Counted from the stretch's first letter, positions 15,904 through 24,905 are shown. The stretch is DNA of 64,000 bases from an uncultured Planococcus sp. (GCA_947493585.1 CANLRI010000001.1:558001-622000), one strand, 5' to 3'. Made by a program: numbers and translations. The notes: generated from the letters alone by a model not told the origin.

Positions 15904-16828
15904 TACAAGCTTGTTCCAAAAAATCGCACCGTTTATCGGGTTGATTTTAATCATTATCATCATTACCGCAATTAATCCGAGTTTTCTATCCATGAGCAAT
16001 ATCTTTAACGTCCTTCGGCAAGTGTCGATCAATGCATTGATTGCATTCGGCATGACCTTCGTCATCTTGACCGGCGGAATCGATTTATCGGTCGGCTCGA
16101 TCTTGGCGCTTACAGGGGCTGTGACAGCTGGCATGATGGCTTCAGGAATTGACCCGATCTTGGCGATGCTGCTCGGGTTGTTCCTCGGGGCAGTTCTCGG
16201 AGCCATCAACGGCGTCATTATTGCGAAAGGGAAAGTGGCGCCATTCATCGCAACGCTTGCAACGATGACCATCTACAGGGGCTTGACGCTCGTCTATACA
16301 GAAGGCCGGCCGATTTCAGGGCTCGGCGACAGTATGGCTTTCCAGATGCTCGGAAAAGGCTATTTCCTCGGCATCCCGGTGCCAGTCGTGACAATGCTCA
16401 TCAGTTTTGGGATCCTTTACTTCATCTTGAAGAAAACGACATTCGGGCGCCGCGTCTACGCAGTGGGCGGAAACGAGGAAGCTTCCGTACTTTCGGGAAT
16501 CAATGCCGACCGCATCAAGATTTATGTGTATTCATTGGTTGGGGCGCTTGCTGGTTTGGCTTCTTTGATATTGACTTCGCGTTTGAACTCAGCGCAGCCG
16601 ACAGCCGGCCAGATGTTCGAACTCGATGCCATCGCAGCTGTTGTGCTCGGCGGAACGAGTTTGACTGGCGGGCGCGGCTGGATCGTTGGCACTTTGATCG
16701 GTGCCTTGATCATCGGTGTCTTGAACAATGGATTGAATTTAATCGGGGTTTCTTCCTTCTTCCAGCAAGTGGTGAAGGGTGCAGTTATATTGCTTGCAGT
16801 ATTGCTCGACCGTAAAAAAACAGCATAA
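15884..16828 (+). CDS. rbsC: ribose ABC transporter permease
   Basis: A 314-residue BPD_transp_2 permease with about eight to ten membrane segments and the family segment FVILTGGIDLSVGSILALTGA near residue 60. A TTG at 15884 behind a strong AGGAGGTG (15870-15877) is the likely start. An upstream in-frame ATG at 15863 would place the ribosome binding site inside the gene. It overlaps the 3' end of rbsA by 20 bases, indicating coupling. It forms the membrane channel of the ribose importer. Confidence 0.93.
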   Translation: MKLKSANTSLFQKIAPFIGLILIIIIITAINPSFLSMSNIFNVLRQVSINALIAFGMTFVILTGGIDLSVGSILALTGAVTAGMMASGIDPILAMLLGLFLGAVLGAINGVIIAKGKVAPFIATLATMTIYRGLTLVYTEGRPISGLGDSMAFQMLGKGYFLGIPVPVVTMLISFGILYFILKKTTFGRRVYAVGGNEEASVLSGINADRIKIYVYSLVGALAGLASLILTSRLNSAQPTAGQMFELDAIAAVVLGGTSLTGGRGWIVGTLIGALIIGVLNNGLNLIGVSSFFQQVVKGAVILLAVLLDRKKTA

Positions 16829-16840
16829 GGAGTGGTAGAA

Positions 16841-17764
16841 ATGAAGAAAATGCTATTGATGTTCGTCCTTTTGGCAATGATGGTTTTGGCCGCATGTTCC
16901 ATGGAAGCACCAGGTTCAGATTCAGAAGAAACGACAGGCGGAGAAGAAGCGAGCGGCGATTACACAATCGGTTTCTCGATCTCGACATTGAACAACCCGT
17001 TCTTCGTGACATTGAGTGAAGGGGCAGAAGCCAAAGCTTCTGAACTTGGCGCAACTCTTTCTGTAGTGGATGCACAAGATGATGCATCAAAACAGGCAAG
17101 TGATGTAGAGGACTTGATCCAACAAGGCGTGGACATGATTCTCATCAACCCAGTCGATTCTGAGGCAGTCGCTTCAGCAGTCGCTTCTGCCAATAACGCA
17201 GATATCCCGGTCATCACTGTAGACCGCAGCGCGGAAAGCGGCGAAGTCGTTTCCCATATCGCTTCCGATAACGTAGCGGGCGGTGAAATGGCAGCTGAAC
17301 ACTTATTGTCACTCGTTGGTGACGGCGCGAAAGTAGCGGAACTTGAAGGCGTTCCAGGATCTTCTGCAGCACGTGAACGTGGGGAAGGTTTCAATAATAT
17401 CGCAGCAGACAGCTTGGATGTAGTTGCCAAGCAAACAGCGAACTTCAACCGTGCAGAAGGCTTGTCAGTCATGGAAAACATCTTACAAGCAAACCCTGAT
17501 GTAACTGGAGTGTTTGCGCATAACGACGAAATGGCGCTCGGCGCACTTGAAGCGATTGAAGCTTCGGGCAAAGACGTTACAGTTGTCGGATTCGATGCGA
17601 CAGATGATGCTGTTGCAGCAGTGGAAGAAGGCCGCCTTGCCGGTACGATTGCCCAAAAACCGGAAATGATCGGTGAAATGGCGGTCGAAACAGCAATCCA
17701 GCACTTGGATGGCGAAGAAGTGGAAGCATCGATTCCGGTCGAATTGGAATTGATCCAGCAATAA
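16841..17764 (+). CDS. rbsB: ribose-binding lipoprotein
   Basis: A 307-residue substrate-binding protein. The signal peptide MKKMLLMFVLLAMMVLAAC has the lipobox LAAC with the lipidated Cys at residue 19, followed by an acidic linker. The mature domain has the ribose-binding-protein opening IGFSISTLNNPFFVTLSEGAE and TVDRSAESGEVVSHIASDN. The ATG at 16841 lies 8 bases after AAGGAG. It is the last gene of the operon and delivers ribose to RbsAC at the membrane surface. Confidence 0.95.
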   Translation: MKKMLLMFVLLAMMVLAACSMEAPGSDSEETTGGEEASGDYTIGFSISTLNNPFFVTLSEGAEAKASELGATLSVVDAQDDASKQASDVEDLIQQGVDMILINPVDSEAVASAVASANNADIPVITVDRSAESGEVVSHIASDNVAGGEMAAEHLLSLVGDGAKVAELEGVPGSSAARERGEGFNNIAADSLDVVAKQTANFNRAEGLSVMENILQANPDVTGVFAHNDEMALGALEAIEASGKDVTVVGFDATDDAVAAVEEGRLAGTIAQKPEMIGEMAVETAIQHLDGEEVEASIPVELELIQQ

Positions 17765-17774
17765 AGTATGAAGA

Positions 17775-17807
17775 AACCGCATCGGCAATTTGCCGGTGCG
17801 GTTTTTT
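17775..17807 (+). terminator. intrinsic terminator of the rbs operon
   Basis: AACCGCATCGGCAA pairs with TTGCCGGTGCGGTT (one G-U), with a minimal loop and a T-run. Confidence 0.9.
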
Positions 17808-17867
17808 AATGGAGCTAGGCTGAAAGAACGTAGAGCCAATGAATTTAAGAAAATATATAGATTTTAT

Positions 17868-17899
17868 TTGGATTTTTTTACTATTAATATAAAATAGTA
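17868..17899 (+). promoter_or_regulatory. candidate promoter of the D-Ala-D-Ala carboxypeptidase gene
   Basis: TTGGAT (17868-17873) and TAAAAT (17890-17895) are 16 bases apart in an AT-rich stretch. An inverted repeat TACTATT-N7-AATAGTA spans 17879-17899 over the spacer and -10. Both matches are modest. The rest of the 17808-17990 gap shows nothing recognisable. Confidence 0.35.
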
Positions 17900-17990
17900 G
17901 TAAGACATTAGTTCTGATTATTCAGGTATCAGAAAATTCTTACTTCCGATGTGGTACATTTTTGGTAAACCACTTGGAGGAGGAAATAGA

Positions 17991-19490
17991 ATGGCGAAAT
18001 TGAATCGATGGAGAACGGCGGGATTGCTCGTGCTGGCAGGAGCTTTAGCGGCTTCTCCGCTGCAGATGGGGAGTGACGGGAATATGGTAGAGGCAGATGG
18101 GGATTACGCAGCATTGACTGCACAAGTGAATGATATTTTGCAAGATGATGGCTTAAACGGTGCACTCGCAGGTGTCAGCATTCGTAAAGCGGACAGCGGG
18201 GAAAAAATATACGATCATTTTGGCGATATCCGCTTAAAACCGGCTTCCAATATGAAGCTGTTCACTTTAGCGGCAGCACTTGAAACCTTAGGGGAAGATC
18301 ACCGGTTCTCGACAGAACTACATACAGATGGAGAGCTGAAAGGCAAAGTATTGCAAGGCAATCTTTATTTGAAAGGCAAAGGCGACCCGACATTGCTCGA
18401 GGAGGATTTCGAACGATTTGCAAAAGAATTGAAAGCACAAGGCATACATAAAGTGAAAGGCGACTTAATCGGCGACGATAGCTGGTTTGATGATGAACGC
18501 TTGTCTGAAGATATGACGTGGAAAAATGAAGTATCGTACGTCGGGGCACAAGTATCTGCATTGACCGTCTCCCCGAATAAAGATTATGATGCCGGGTCGA
18601 TCATCGTGGAAGCGAACGCCGGAGATTCGGCAGGAGACGAGGTAAGGGTAAGTTTATCGCCCGAAACGGATTATGTGACAATCACCAATAATGCCGAAAC
18701 GGTCGCAGCGGGAGAACCGAAAACGCTGAACATCACGAGAGAGCATGGTACGAATGAAATCATCATTGAAGGCAATATTCCGGAACAAGGCAGCCGGACG
18801 CGCGAGTGGATCGCAGTCGATGAACCTTCAGGATATGCTCTCAACTTGTTCGAAAAGGCGCTCGGAAATGAAGGCATCGAGTTGATTGGGAACTCACAAA
18901 CGGTGATGGGCGTGACGCCATCGGCTAGCAAAATACTGCTGGAGCATCAGTCAATGACGCTCGCGGAACTGTCGATCCCGTTCATGAAATTAAGCAATAA
19001 TGGGCACGGCGAAGCGTTGGCGAAACAAATGGGCCGCGTGGTGAACGGGGAAGGCAGCTGGGAAGCGGGGATTGAAGTGATGGAAGCAACTGCCGATAAT
19101 CTTGGCGTCAATGTCGATACGATTCATCTGCGCGACGCTTCCGGTATGTCCCACGTCAATTTGATTCCGGCGAATGAGATTTCGCAGTTATTGGCCGGAG
19201 CACAAGGCGAGCCATGGTTCGATACCTTCCTGGAGTCCTTACCGGTGGCAGGAGCTGCGGAACGCTTTGTCGGCGGAACGCTGCGCAACCGCATGAAAGG
19301 CACAGCGGCAGAAGGCAATGTACAGGCAAAAACCGGCAGCTTGTCCTCGGTTTCTTCTTTGGCAGGCTATGCGACGACTCAAGACGGAGAGCGGCTGATC
19401 TTCGCAATTGTTCTAAATAATGACTTGGCGAATGTCACGCCAGTGGAAAATGCGATTGCCGAAGCGATTGCAGGATACCGTGCGGAGTAA
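17991..19490 (+). CDS. D-alanyl-D-alanine carboxypeptidase/endopeptidase, PBP4 (peptidase S13) family
   Basis: A 499-residue class C penicillin-binding protein with an N-terminal signal or anchor segment (WRTAGLLVLAGALAASPL). The three active-site motifs are present: SNMK (SxxK) near residue 85, SNN (SxN) near residue 330, and KTG near residue 445. A long insertion between the first two motifs is typical of DacB/PBP4. It trims peptidoglycan stem peptides outside the membrane. The ATG at 17991 follows GGAGGAGG. It appears to be monocistronic. Confidence 0.9.
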   Translation: MAKLNRWRTAGLLVLAGALAASPLQMGSDGNMVEADGDYAALTAQVNDILQDDGLNGALAGVSIRKADSGEKIYDHFGDIRLKPASNMKLFTLAAALETLGEDHRFSTELHTDGELKGKVLQGNLYLKGKGDPTLLEEDFERFAKELKAQGIHKVKGDLIGDDSWFDDERLSEDMTWKNEVSYVGAQVSALTVSPNKDYDAGSIIVEANAGDSAGDEVRVSLSPETDYVTITNNAETVAAGEPKTLNITREHGTNEIIIEGNIPEQGSRTREWIAVDEPSGYALNLFEKALGNEGIELIGNSQTVMGVTPSASKILLEHQSMTLAELSIPFMKLSNNGHGEALAKQMGRVVNGEGSWEAGIEVMEATADNLGVNVDTIHLRDASGMSHVNLIPANEISQLLAGAQGEPWFDTFLESLPVAGAAERFVGGTLRNRMKGTAAEGNVQAKTGSLSSVSSLAGYATTQDGERLIFAIVLNNDLANVTPVENAIAEAIAGYRAE

Positions 19491-19530
19491 CAAGCAAGAG
19501 CTTCACAGGAGGACGAAAATCAGTTTTAAC

Positions 19531-19578
19531 AGAAACAGCAGCGAAAGGCTTTGCGTCTTTTGCGGGCTGTTTCTTTTT
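19531..19578 (+). terminator. intrinsic terminator after the carboxypeptidase gene
   Basis: AGAAACAGC (19531-19539) pairs with GCTGTTTCT (19566-19574), followed by TTTTT. The interior contains a second small stem (GCGAAAG/CTTTGC). Confidence 0.75.
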
Positions 19579-19667
19579 ATGGGAAAGTTTGGATTGTTCT
19601 TCCCATCATGAAAAAAATTCTGTATGGTGAATATATCAAGAATTCAAACAATTTAGGAGTGATGGAA

Positions 19668-20390
19668 ATGAGACCGATCATCGGCATTACCGCGTCAAAG
19701 GAATTGGGAAAAGATGAGTACAATGTAGAGCTTGCAGACACAGAAGCGATTGTCCGGGCTGGCGGCTTGCCGATTATGCTGCCGCATATTGAAGGGGAGG
19801 CGGAACTGGAAGAACTTGCCGAGCACATCGACGGATTATTCCTGGCCGGAGGGTGGGATATTGACCCGACCTTATTCGGGGAAGAGCCGCATCCAGGCCT
19901 TGGCGTCATCATTCCCTCACGTGACCGCTTTGAGCTGGAACTGCTCGAAAAAGTGATGGAGAAAAACAAGCCGGTACTGGCGATTTGCCGGGGTGCCCAG
20001 ATTTTGAATATCGCAGCAGGCGGGGATATGTATCAGGATACACCGTCTCAGCTGGCTGGAAATTTGCTGCAGCATCAGCAGCGTGCGCCGAAAGAGCATG
20101 GCTCGCATTTTGTCGAAGTCGCAGAAGGTTCGCTCTTGCACCGGCTGACGGATTCCCTGAAACTTAAGGTCAATAGCCGCCACCACCAGTCGAACCGCCA
20201 TGTGCCGGATCATTATCTCGTTTCCGGCATTGCAAGCGACGGAGTCATAGAGGCGATTGAAAGCAAAGAGCATGGTTTTGCGCTTGGGCTGCAATGGCAT
20301 CCAGAAAATATGGCACGTGCAGGGGATGCTGCGTCTTTGCGAATCTTTGAAGGCTTTGTCAGCGCTTGTACGGAAGAGGGGGATGAGTGA
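19668..20390 (+). CDS. gamma-glutamyl-gamma-aminobutyrate hydrolase family protein (peptidase C26)
   Basis: A 240-residue class I glutamine amidotransferase-like hydrolase. The nucleophile elbow AICRGAQILN is near residue 105, and the catalytic His and Glu occur in LQWHPE near residue 205. Family members cleave gamma-glutamyl amides such as gamma-glutamyl-GABA. The ATG at 19668 lies 8 bases after AGGAG; an ATG at 19662 is too close to it. The next gene, a dipeptidase, starts immediately after the stop, so the pair may degrade gamma-glutamyl peptides together (inference). Confidence 0.88.
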   Translation: MRPIIGITASKELGKDEYNVELADTEAIVRAGGLPIMLPHIEGEAELEELAEHIDGLFLAGGWDIDPTLFGEEPHPGLGVIIPSRDRFELELLEKVMEKNKPVLAICRGAQILNIAAGGDMYQDTPSQLAGNLLQHQQRAPKEHGSHFVEVAEGSLLHRLTDSLKLKVNSRHHQSNRHVPDHYLVSGIASDGVIEAIESKEHGFALGLQWHPENMARAGDAASLRIFEGFVSACTEEGDE

Positions 20391-21362
20391 GTGCAGATTA
20401 TCGATACACATTGTGACGCGCTATTGAAGTTGCAAGTGGCGAAGCGCAATGAACTGTTTCGTGGCAAGCCTGTGCGCTTTTTCGATTCCGAAGAGCTGGA
20501 TACCAATTTCCTGCGTTTGCAGCAAGGTGGGGTGAAAGTCCAGTTTTTCGCGGTGTTCGTGCATCCCGAACTGCCGGACAATGAAAAATGGCAGCATGCA
20601 TTAGAGCAGGTCGATTTGTTCTACAGCGAAGTGCTCGCGCAACCGCTCGTCAAACACATCCGCAACTGGGAAGACATCGATACGCTGGGCCCGGATGAAA
20701 CAGGGGCGGTGCTCGCGCTCGAAGGAGCGGATGCTTTCGGAAATGATCTCACGAAACTTCGCCATCTCTACAGGCTGGGTGTGCTGTCACTCGGGCTGAC
20801 GTGGAATTTCGCTAATCTCTGTGCGGATGGGGTCGGTGAACCGAGAGGCGGCGGATTGACACTGCTTGGTAAGCAAGTGGTGCAACTAAATAATGACCAC
20901 CGTGTTTTCACGGACGTGTCCCATTTATCTCTCGCGGGATTTTGGGATGTCATGGAACTGGCTGACTATCCGATTGCGAGCCATTCCAATGCACGAGAAT
21001 TATGCGATCATCCGCGGAATTTGAACGACGCACAAATCGAAGCCATGTTTTCCCGCAATGGCTTGATCGATGTCGTGTTCTGTCCGGAGTTCATTAACCC
21101 CGGAAGCCAGCAGGCGACGATCGAGGACTTGCTGCGCCATATCGACCATCTTTGTGCACTCGGCGGAGAAAGCCATATTGGCCTGGGATCGGATTTTGAT
21201 GGGATCTTCGACCATGTCACAAAGCTTGAACATGCTGCGGCTTACCCGAACTTAATTGAGGCTTTGCAAAAACGCTATTCGGAAATCCAAGTAGAAGGCT
21301 TTGCGTTTCGGAACTTCCTGAGGCATCGGCCTGGTGTTGGAGAAGTAAGCAGAACAACATGA
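20391..21362 (+). CDS. membrane dipeptidase, peptidase M19 family
   Basis: A 323-residue renal-dipeptidase-like zinc hydrolase. The first metal-binding motif is DTHCDAL near residue 5, and GLGSDFDGI appears near residue 262. It starts with GTG at 20391, abutting the preceding stop, behind GAGGGGG. The protein cleaves dipeptides and some D-amino-acid-containing ones. The final 15 or so residues (after NFLR) do not look like a typical family C-terminus, so a late frameshift or divergence is possible. It ends at a bidirectional terminator. Confidence 0.87.
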   Translation: MQIIDTHCDALLKLQVAKRNELFRGKPVRFFDSEELDTNFLRLQQGGVKVQFFAVFVHPELPDNEKWQHALEQVDLFYSEVLAQPLVKHIRNWEDIDTLGPDETGAVLALEGADAFGNDLTKLRHLYRLGVLSLGLTWNFANLCADGVGEPRGGGLTLLGKQVVQLNNDHRVFTDVSHLSLAGFWDVMELADYPIASHSNARELCDHPRNLNDAQIEAMFSRNGLIDVVFCPEFINPGSQQATIEDLLRHIDHLCALGGESHIGLGSDFDGIFDHVTKLEHAAAYPNLIEALQKRYSEIQVEGFAFRNFLRHRPGVGEVSRTT

Positions 21363-21398
21363 AAAAGCCATCCGCTAGTGAATCAGCGGATGGCTTTT
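21363..21398. terminator. bidirectional intrinsic terminator
   Basis: AAAAGCCATCCGCT and AGCGGATGGCTTTT form a perfect 14-base inverted repeat between convergent genes. It provides T-runs on both strands. Confidence 0.92.
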
Positions 21399-21402
21399 GG
21401 CA

Positions 21403-22293
21403 TTAATACTTATTCATAGACGACTCTGTTTCACCAGATTCGGCCATTTGCAATTTGCTTTCTTCTGAATCGCTCTTGGCATGTCTATGACGGTGCAAGA
21501 TGGCGTTGATTTCAGCTCCAACGACCAGGATCAAGCCAGTCAGGAAGAACCAAAGCATCAAGACAATCAATCCGCCAAGGCTGCCGTAAGTGGCTGAATA
21601 GCTTCCGAAATTCGATACATAGTAAGAGAAGCCAAGGGATACAAGCTGCCATAAAACCGTAGCGATAATAGCACCGACGATAACTTCCTTGAATGGGAAA
21701 TGCTTGTTCGGCGCAAATTTGTAAAGCATTGCCAGTACTAGGCTCATGACCACAATTGAGATGACCCAACGCAGTACTTGGAAAATGATTTCCGTTTGCT
21801 GCGGCAAATTCAGGAACTGATTGATCATATCGATGATCGTACCGCCGAAGATCGGCAAAACAAGTGCAACGATAACAGCAATCAGCATGAACAGCGTCAA
21901 AACAATTGCCAATCCTTTCTTCACGAAGAAAGAACGGGTCTCTTCCACGTCATAGGCTTGGTTAGTCGCTTCCATAAATGCAGTCATTGCATTTGATGCG
22001 GACCAAAGCGTACCAAGGATACCGAAAGTCAGCAGGCCGCCTGATGGTGTCGTCACGACACTGACGATGGTCTCTTCAAATGTATTAGCGACTTCACCCG
22101 GGAGAATGGTGCCGATAAAATCGACAGCCCGCTGCGGATCGATCTGCAAATATGGCAGAATCGCCAGCAGCAAAATCAATAATGGGACAATTGCCAGTAG
22201 ATAATAATAAGCTTGGGCTGCCGCAAGTGTCGTCGCATGGTCTTTTTTGAATTCTTCACCAAGTTCTTTGGCGTAAGACGTCACTTTGCTCAT
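21403..22293 (-). CDS. YihY/BrkB family membrane protein
   Basis: A 296-residue protein of the YihY/virulence-factor BrkB family with about six membrane segments. It includes the family-type YYYLLAIVPLLILLLAILPYL and LWSASNAMTAFMEATNQAY. The C-terminus is hydrophilic. The start at 22293 has TGGAGGT ahead of it; an upstream in-frame ATG at 22350 lacks a ribosome binding site. The biochemical function of the family is unsettled. It shares its terminator with the convergent dipeptidase. Confidence 0.88.
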   Translation of the reverse strand: MSKVTSYAKELGEEFKKDHATTLAAAQAYYYLLAIVPLLILLLAILPYLQIDPQRAVDFIGTILPGEVANTFEETIVSVVTTPSGGLLTFGILGTLWSASNAMTAFMEATNQAYDVEETRSFFVKKGLAIVLTLFMLIAVIVALVLPIFGGTIIDMINQFLNLPQQTEIIFQVLRWVISIVVMSLVLAMLYKFAPNKHFPFKEVIVGAIIATVLWQLVSLGFSYYVSNFGSYSATYGSLGGLIVLMLWFFLTGLILVVGAEINAILHRHRHAKSDSEESKLQMAESGETESSMNKY

Positions 22294-22361
22294 AACTTTA
22301 TACCTCCAATTTTTTTGTAAAGTTATTAAGTATATGCCCCATGCCGTCAAGAAATAACCTT

Positions 22362-22384
22362 AAAAAAGGAAATTAACCTTTTTT
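22362..22384 (-). terminator. weak AT-rich hairpin downstream of yolD-like gene
   Basis: AAAAAAGG and CCTTTTTT form an 8-base inverted repeat with a 7-base loop. The stem is A-T rich, so termination is uncertain. Confidence 0.4.
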
Positions 22385-22401
22385 CCGCCTGTACAATCCG
22401 T

Positions 22402-22761
22402 TTAATCGATTGTGCGAATGCCGATAAGGTCGTTAAAAGCAATTCGGATAACTTCGGTCCCAGATAACATTTCTATAGTTTGATTGTGCAAGTCGACCGA
22501 CACGAGAGTTCCCGAGACAGCTGCGAGCCCGCCATTCCAGTAGCGAAGTTCCGTCAGGCATTGCCGCTGGTGGGCAATGCCGATTTCTTCCTGCAATAAC
22601 CCGAGTTCTTCTTCATCGAGATGGGGTTTGTGCTTGGTGGGTTCATCTGCCCGCCATTCCCGGAGCATCCGGACATGTTCCGGCAGCATCAGTGCCCCCC
22701 ATTTCAATTGCCCTCTGTCCAATACGTCTCCTTTTACCGTCAAATGCTGATTCTTTTTCAT
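22402..22761 (-). CDS. YolD-like family protein
   Basis: A 119-residue protein with the YolD signature VLDRGQLKWGALMLPEHV near residue 13 and a C-terminal beta-rich domain ending FNDLIGIRTID. YolD-like genes are usually found beside Y-family polymerase genes (uvrX/yqjW type) under SOS control. Here no polymerase gene adjoins it. The ATG at 22761 lies 8 bases behind GGAG; one at 22767 is too close. A LexA-type box overlaps its transcription start region, so it is probably SOS-induced. Confidence 0.85.
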   Translation of the reverse strand: MKKNQHLTVKGDVLDRGQLKWGALMLPEHVRMLREWRADEPTKHKPHLDEEELGLLQEEIGIAHQRQCLTELRYWNGGLAAVSGTLVSVDLHNQTIEMLSGTEVIRIAFNDLIGIRTID

Positions 22762-22784
22762 CTTCATCTCTCCTTTCTAAAAAA

Positions 22785-22830
22785 TAAGAACATTTGTTCT
22801 TATCGTAAAGAAATAATAGAGAATGGTCAA
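22785..22830 (-). promoter_or_regulatory. promoter with LexA (SOS) box for the yolD-like gene
   Basis: On the minus strand TTGACC (22830-22825) and TACGAT (22807-22802) are 17 bases apart. The palindrome TAAGAACA-TT-TGTTCTTA follows at 22802-22785 and contains GAAC-N4-GTTC, the invariant core of the Bacillus LexA/DinR box. Its position at the predicted transcription start fits repression by LexA. Confidence 0.8.
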
Positions 22831-22843
22831 TTACTTCTTTTCT

Positions 22844-22871
22844 AAAAAAAAAGACTGCCCATAGGCAGCCC
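22844..22871 (-). terminator. intrinsic terminator of the CNNM/CorC gene
   Basis: CTGCC/GGCAG stem at 22853-22868 with a long T-run on the minus strand (A-run at 22844-22852). It directly follows the stop at 22875. Confidence 0.75.
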
Positions 22872-22874
22872 TGT

Positions 22875-24191
22875 TTACACAGTGGTTTCCGGTTCTTCAA
22901 GTTTCTCGAAAGCGATTTTAAGGATATGGTGGTTTTCCATCGCAACGATTTCCCATTGATAGCCGCCTTTTTCGAATGAATCCCCCGCTTCGGCTTCGAT
23001 GAGCTGATGCTGCATCCAACCGGCAATGGTATCAATTTCGTCGCTGTCTGTGAATTTCAGGCTGAACCGCTCTTCCAGGTCTTTCAACAGGACGCGGCCA
23101 TTTACTACATAACGGGTCTCGTTTTCTTTCACGATTTCAGCTTCCTCTTCTTCATCAAACTCATCCCGGATTTCCCCGACAATCTCCTCGAGGATGTCTT
23201 CCATCGTGATCAGCCCGGATGTACCGCCGTATTCGTCGATGACTAATGCGATGTGGGTACGGTCTTTCTGCATTTTCACGAGTGCCATCTGAAGCGGCGT
23301 CGTTTCGTGAAAATACGGCAGGTCATGGACAAGTTCGGTCATTTGCACATCATTATTGATCGCATAATGTGTCAGCACTTCCTTAGCATTGATAAAGCCG
23401 ATTAAATCATCTTTATCGCCGTCGCGAGCAATCGGGTAGCGCGTAAATCGGTGCTCCCGAAGTTCAGCAAGCAATTCGTCCGTGGACAAATCATCTGGAA
23501 AGGCGACCATTTGCGTGCGCGGGATCATGACGTCCTTGGCGCTGCGCTCATCGAACGCAAAGATGTTCTGCATATAGGAAAGCTCTGTCTGGTTGATTTC
23601 GCCGCTTTGGAAGCTCTGCGCCATGATGATCTTCAGTTCTTCCTCTGAATGGGCTTGCTGTTCGCCGGCAGGTTCGACCCCGAACATGCGAAGCAGCAAA
23701 CGGGCAGAACCGTTCAAGACAAAAATGAACGGATACATGATTTTCCCGAAGATATAAAGCGCAGGGGCCAGCGACAAAGTCATCCGTTCCGCAAATTGCA
23801 ATGCCAACGATTTCGGCGCCAATTCGCCGATGACGACATGCAAAAATGTCACCAGTGCAAAAGCGAGGGCGAACGAAACGATCGTTGAGACCGCTGAAGG
23901 GACTCCGAGCCAGTCGAATAGAGGATGGAGAAGCGTTTCGACAGTCGGTTCCCCGAGCCATCCGAGGCCAAGGGCGGTCACGGTGATGCCGAGCTGGCAG
24001 GCGGACAAATAGTAATCCAAGTCACTGACAACTTTTTTCACAGTGACGGCTTGTTTATTGCCTTCCTCGATCAGCTGTTCGATGCGCGACATGCGGACTT
24101 TGACGACAGCAAATTCCGTACCGACGAAAAATGCAGTTAATGCAATGAGTAAGGCGAGAAGAGCTAAATTCAGTAAAAGTATGGGGTCCAA
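22875..24191 (-). CDS. hemolysin-family (CNNM/CorC) transmembrane CBS protein
   Basis: A 438-residue protein. Residues 1-190 form a DUF21/CNNM membrane domain with about four segments. Residues 210-335 hold paired CBS domains, including [11 protein letters not shown] and the segment [20 protein letters not shown]. Residues 350-430 form a CorC/HlyC domain. The family is linked to magnesium or cobalt efflux. It starts with TTG at 24191, and a stop codon lies four codons upstream in frame. The strong GGAGGTGA lies 22 bases away but is separated from the start by a hairpin. Confidence 0.88.
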   Translation of the reverse strand: MDPILLLNLALLALLIALTAFFVGTEFAVVKVRMSRIEQLIEEGNKQAVTVKKVVSDLDYYLSACQLGITVTALGLGWLGEPTVETLLHPLFDWLGVPSAVSTIVSFALAFALVTFLHVVIGELAPKSLALQFAERMTLSLAPALYIFGKIMYPFIFVLNGSARLLLRMFGVEPAGEQQAHSEEELKIIMAQSFQSGEINQTELSYMQNIFAFDERSAKDVMIPRTQMVAFPDDLSTDELLAELREHRFTRYPIARDGDKDDLIGFINAKEVLTHYAINNDVQMTELVHDLPYFHETTPLQMALVKMQKDRTHIALVIDEYGGTSGLITMEDILEEIVGEIRDEFDEEEEAEIVKENETRYVVNGRVLLKDLEERFSLKFTDSDEIDTIAGWMQHQLIEAEAGDSFEKGGYQWEIVAMENHHILKIAFEKLEEPETTV

Positions 24192-24221
24192 TAAATTCCC
24201 TTAAATAAGGGATTCACCTCC
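24191..24221 (-). promoter_or_regulatory. ribosome binding site separated from the TTG start by a hairpin
   Basis: On the minus strand GGAGGTGA (24221-24214) is followed by the inverted repeat TCCCTT-ATTT-AAGGGA (24212-24197) and then TTG at 24191. Linear spacing from the Shine-Dalgarno is too long (22 bases), but folding the hairpin leaves about 6 bases. A weaker AAGGGA inside the hairpin could serve when it is open. Confidence 0.55.
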
Positions 24222-24275
24222 GAGTTAGTTTATTCTAATTTATCATAAGTCGGCCAGTCATGCCCAGAAAAGGAA

Positions 24276-24905
24276 TCAATGGGCTTCGAGCACGCGCTTT
24301 GTAATTTTACGGATATCAATCGCTGTGTCTTCTGTCATGATGTCGTCGAGTATGACATCGCGGAAATAATTGACGCTTGCGGTAAGCGGAAGGTCGAGGA
24401 TTTTGCTGAGCGCGATCCGGTACATCTTCAAGAATTCCTTGTCGGTATTGCCGCGCTTCAGTTCCGAAAACGCTTCGTAGAATTGGTCGAGCTTATCGGC
24501 GAATTCCAATAGGCGGCCTTCGAGCGATTCGTCTTTGCCTTCTTTCATACGGTCGAAAAACACTTCCTGAAATTCTTCCGGAATTTCTTTCAGGATGAAT
24601 TTCTCCATCATCCCTTCCTCGACTTTCGCAAGGATTTCCTTGAGTTCTGGGGAAGCGTATTTGACGGGGGTCTTGATGTCCCCGATAAACACTTCGGCAA
24701 AGTCATGGTTGATGGTCCGTTCGTACAGCGATTTCCAATCGACGGGGCGGCCTTCGCGCTCTTCGATCGTGGCGAAGAACATCGCATACTGGCTAACTTT
24801 CCAGGAATGCGCAGCGACGTTATGTTCTTCAAACTTGAACCTGCCCGGGGCCCGGATGATCCGCTCCAAATCATTTAATGAGGTGAAAAAACGATGTATT
24901 CCCAT
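24276..24905 (-). CDS. HD-domain phosphohydrolase (YfbR-like)
   Basis: A 209-residue HD-fold protein. Metal ligands are visible in EEHNVAAHSWKVSQYA near residue 25 and in the HD motif NHDFAEVFIGDIKTPVK near residue 70. The GD-x-x-TPVK pattern is characteristic of YfbR-type 5'-deoxynucleotidases. The start at 24905 follows AAGGAG; the longer frame to 24986 would run into the divergent promoter region. It is probably a nucleotide phosphatase, but its substrate is unproven. No terminator is evident behind it. Confidence 0.85.
   Translation of the reverse strand: MGIHRFFTSLNDLERIIRAPGRFKFEEHNVAAHSWKVSQYAMFFATIEEREGRPVDWKSLYERTINHDFAEVFIGDIKTPVKYASPELKEILAKVEEGMMEKFILKEIPEEFQEVFFDRMKEGKDESLEGRLLEFADKLDQFYEAFSELKRGNTDKEFLKMYRIALSKILDLPLTASVNYFRDVILDDIMTEDTAIDIRKITKRVLEAH

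Noticed and set aside
15553..16272. A 239-codon minus-strand frame across the rbsA-rbsC junction
   Set aside because: It is antisense to two clear genes, low in complexity and without a ribosome binding site or family match.
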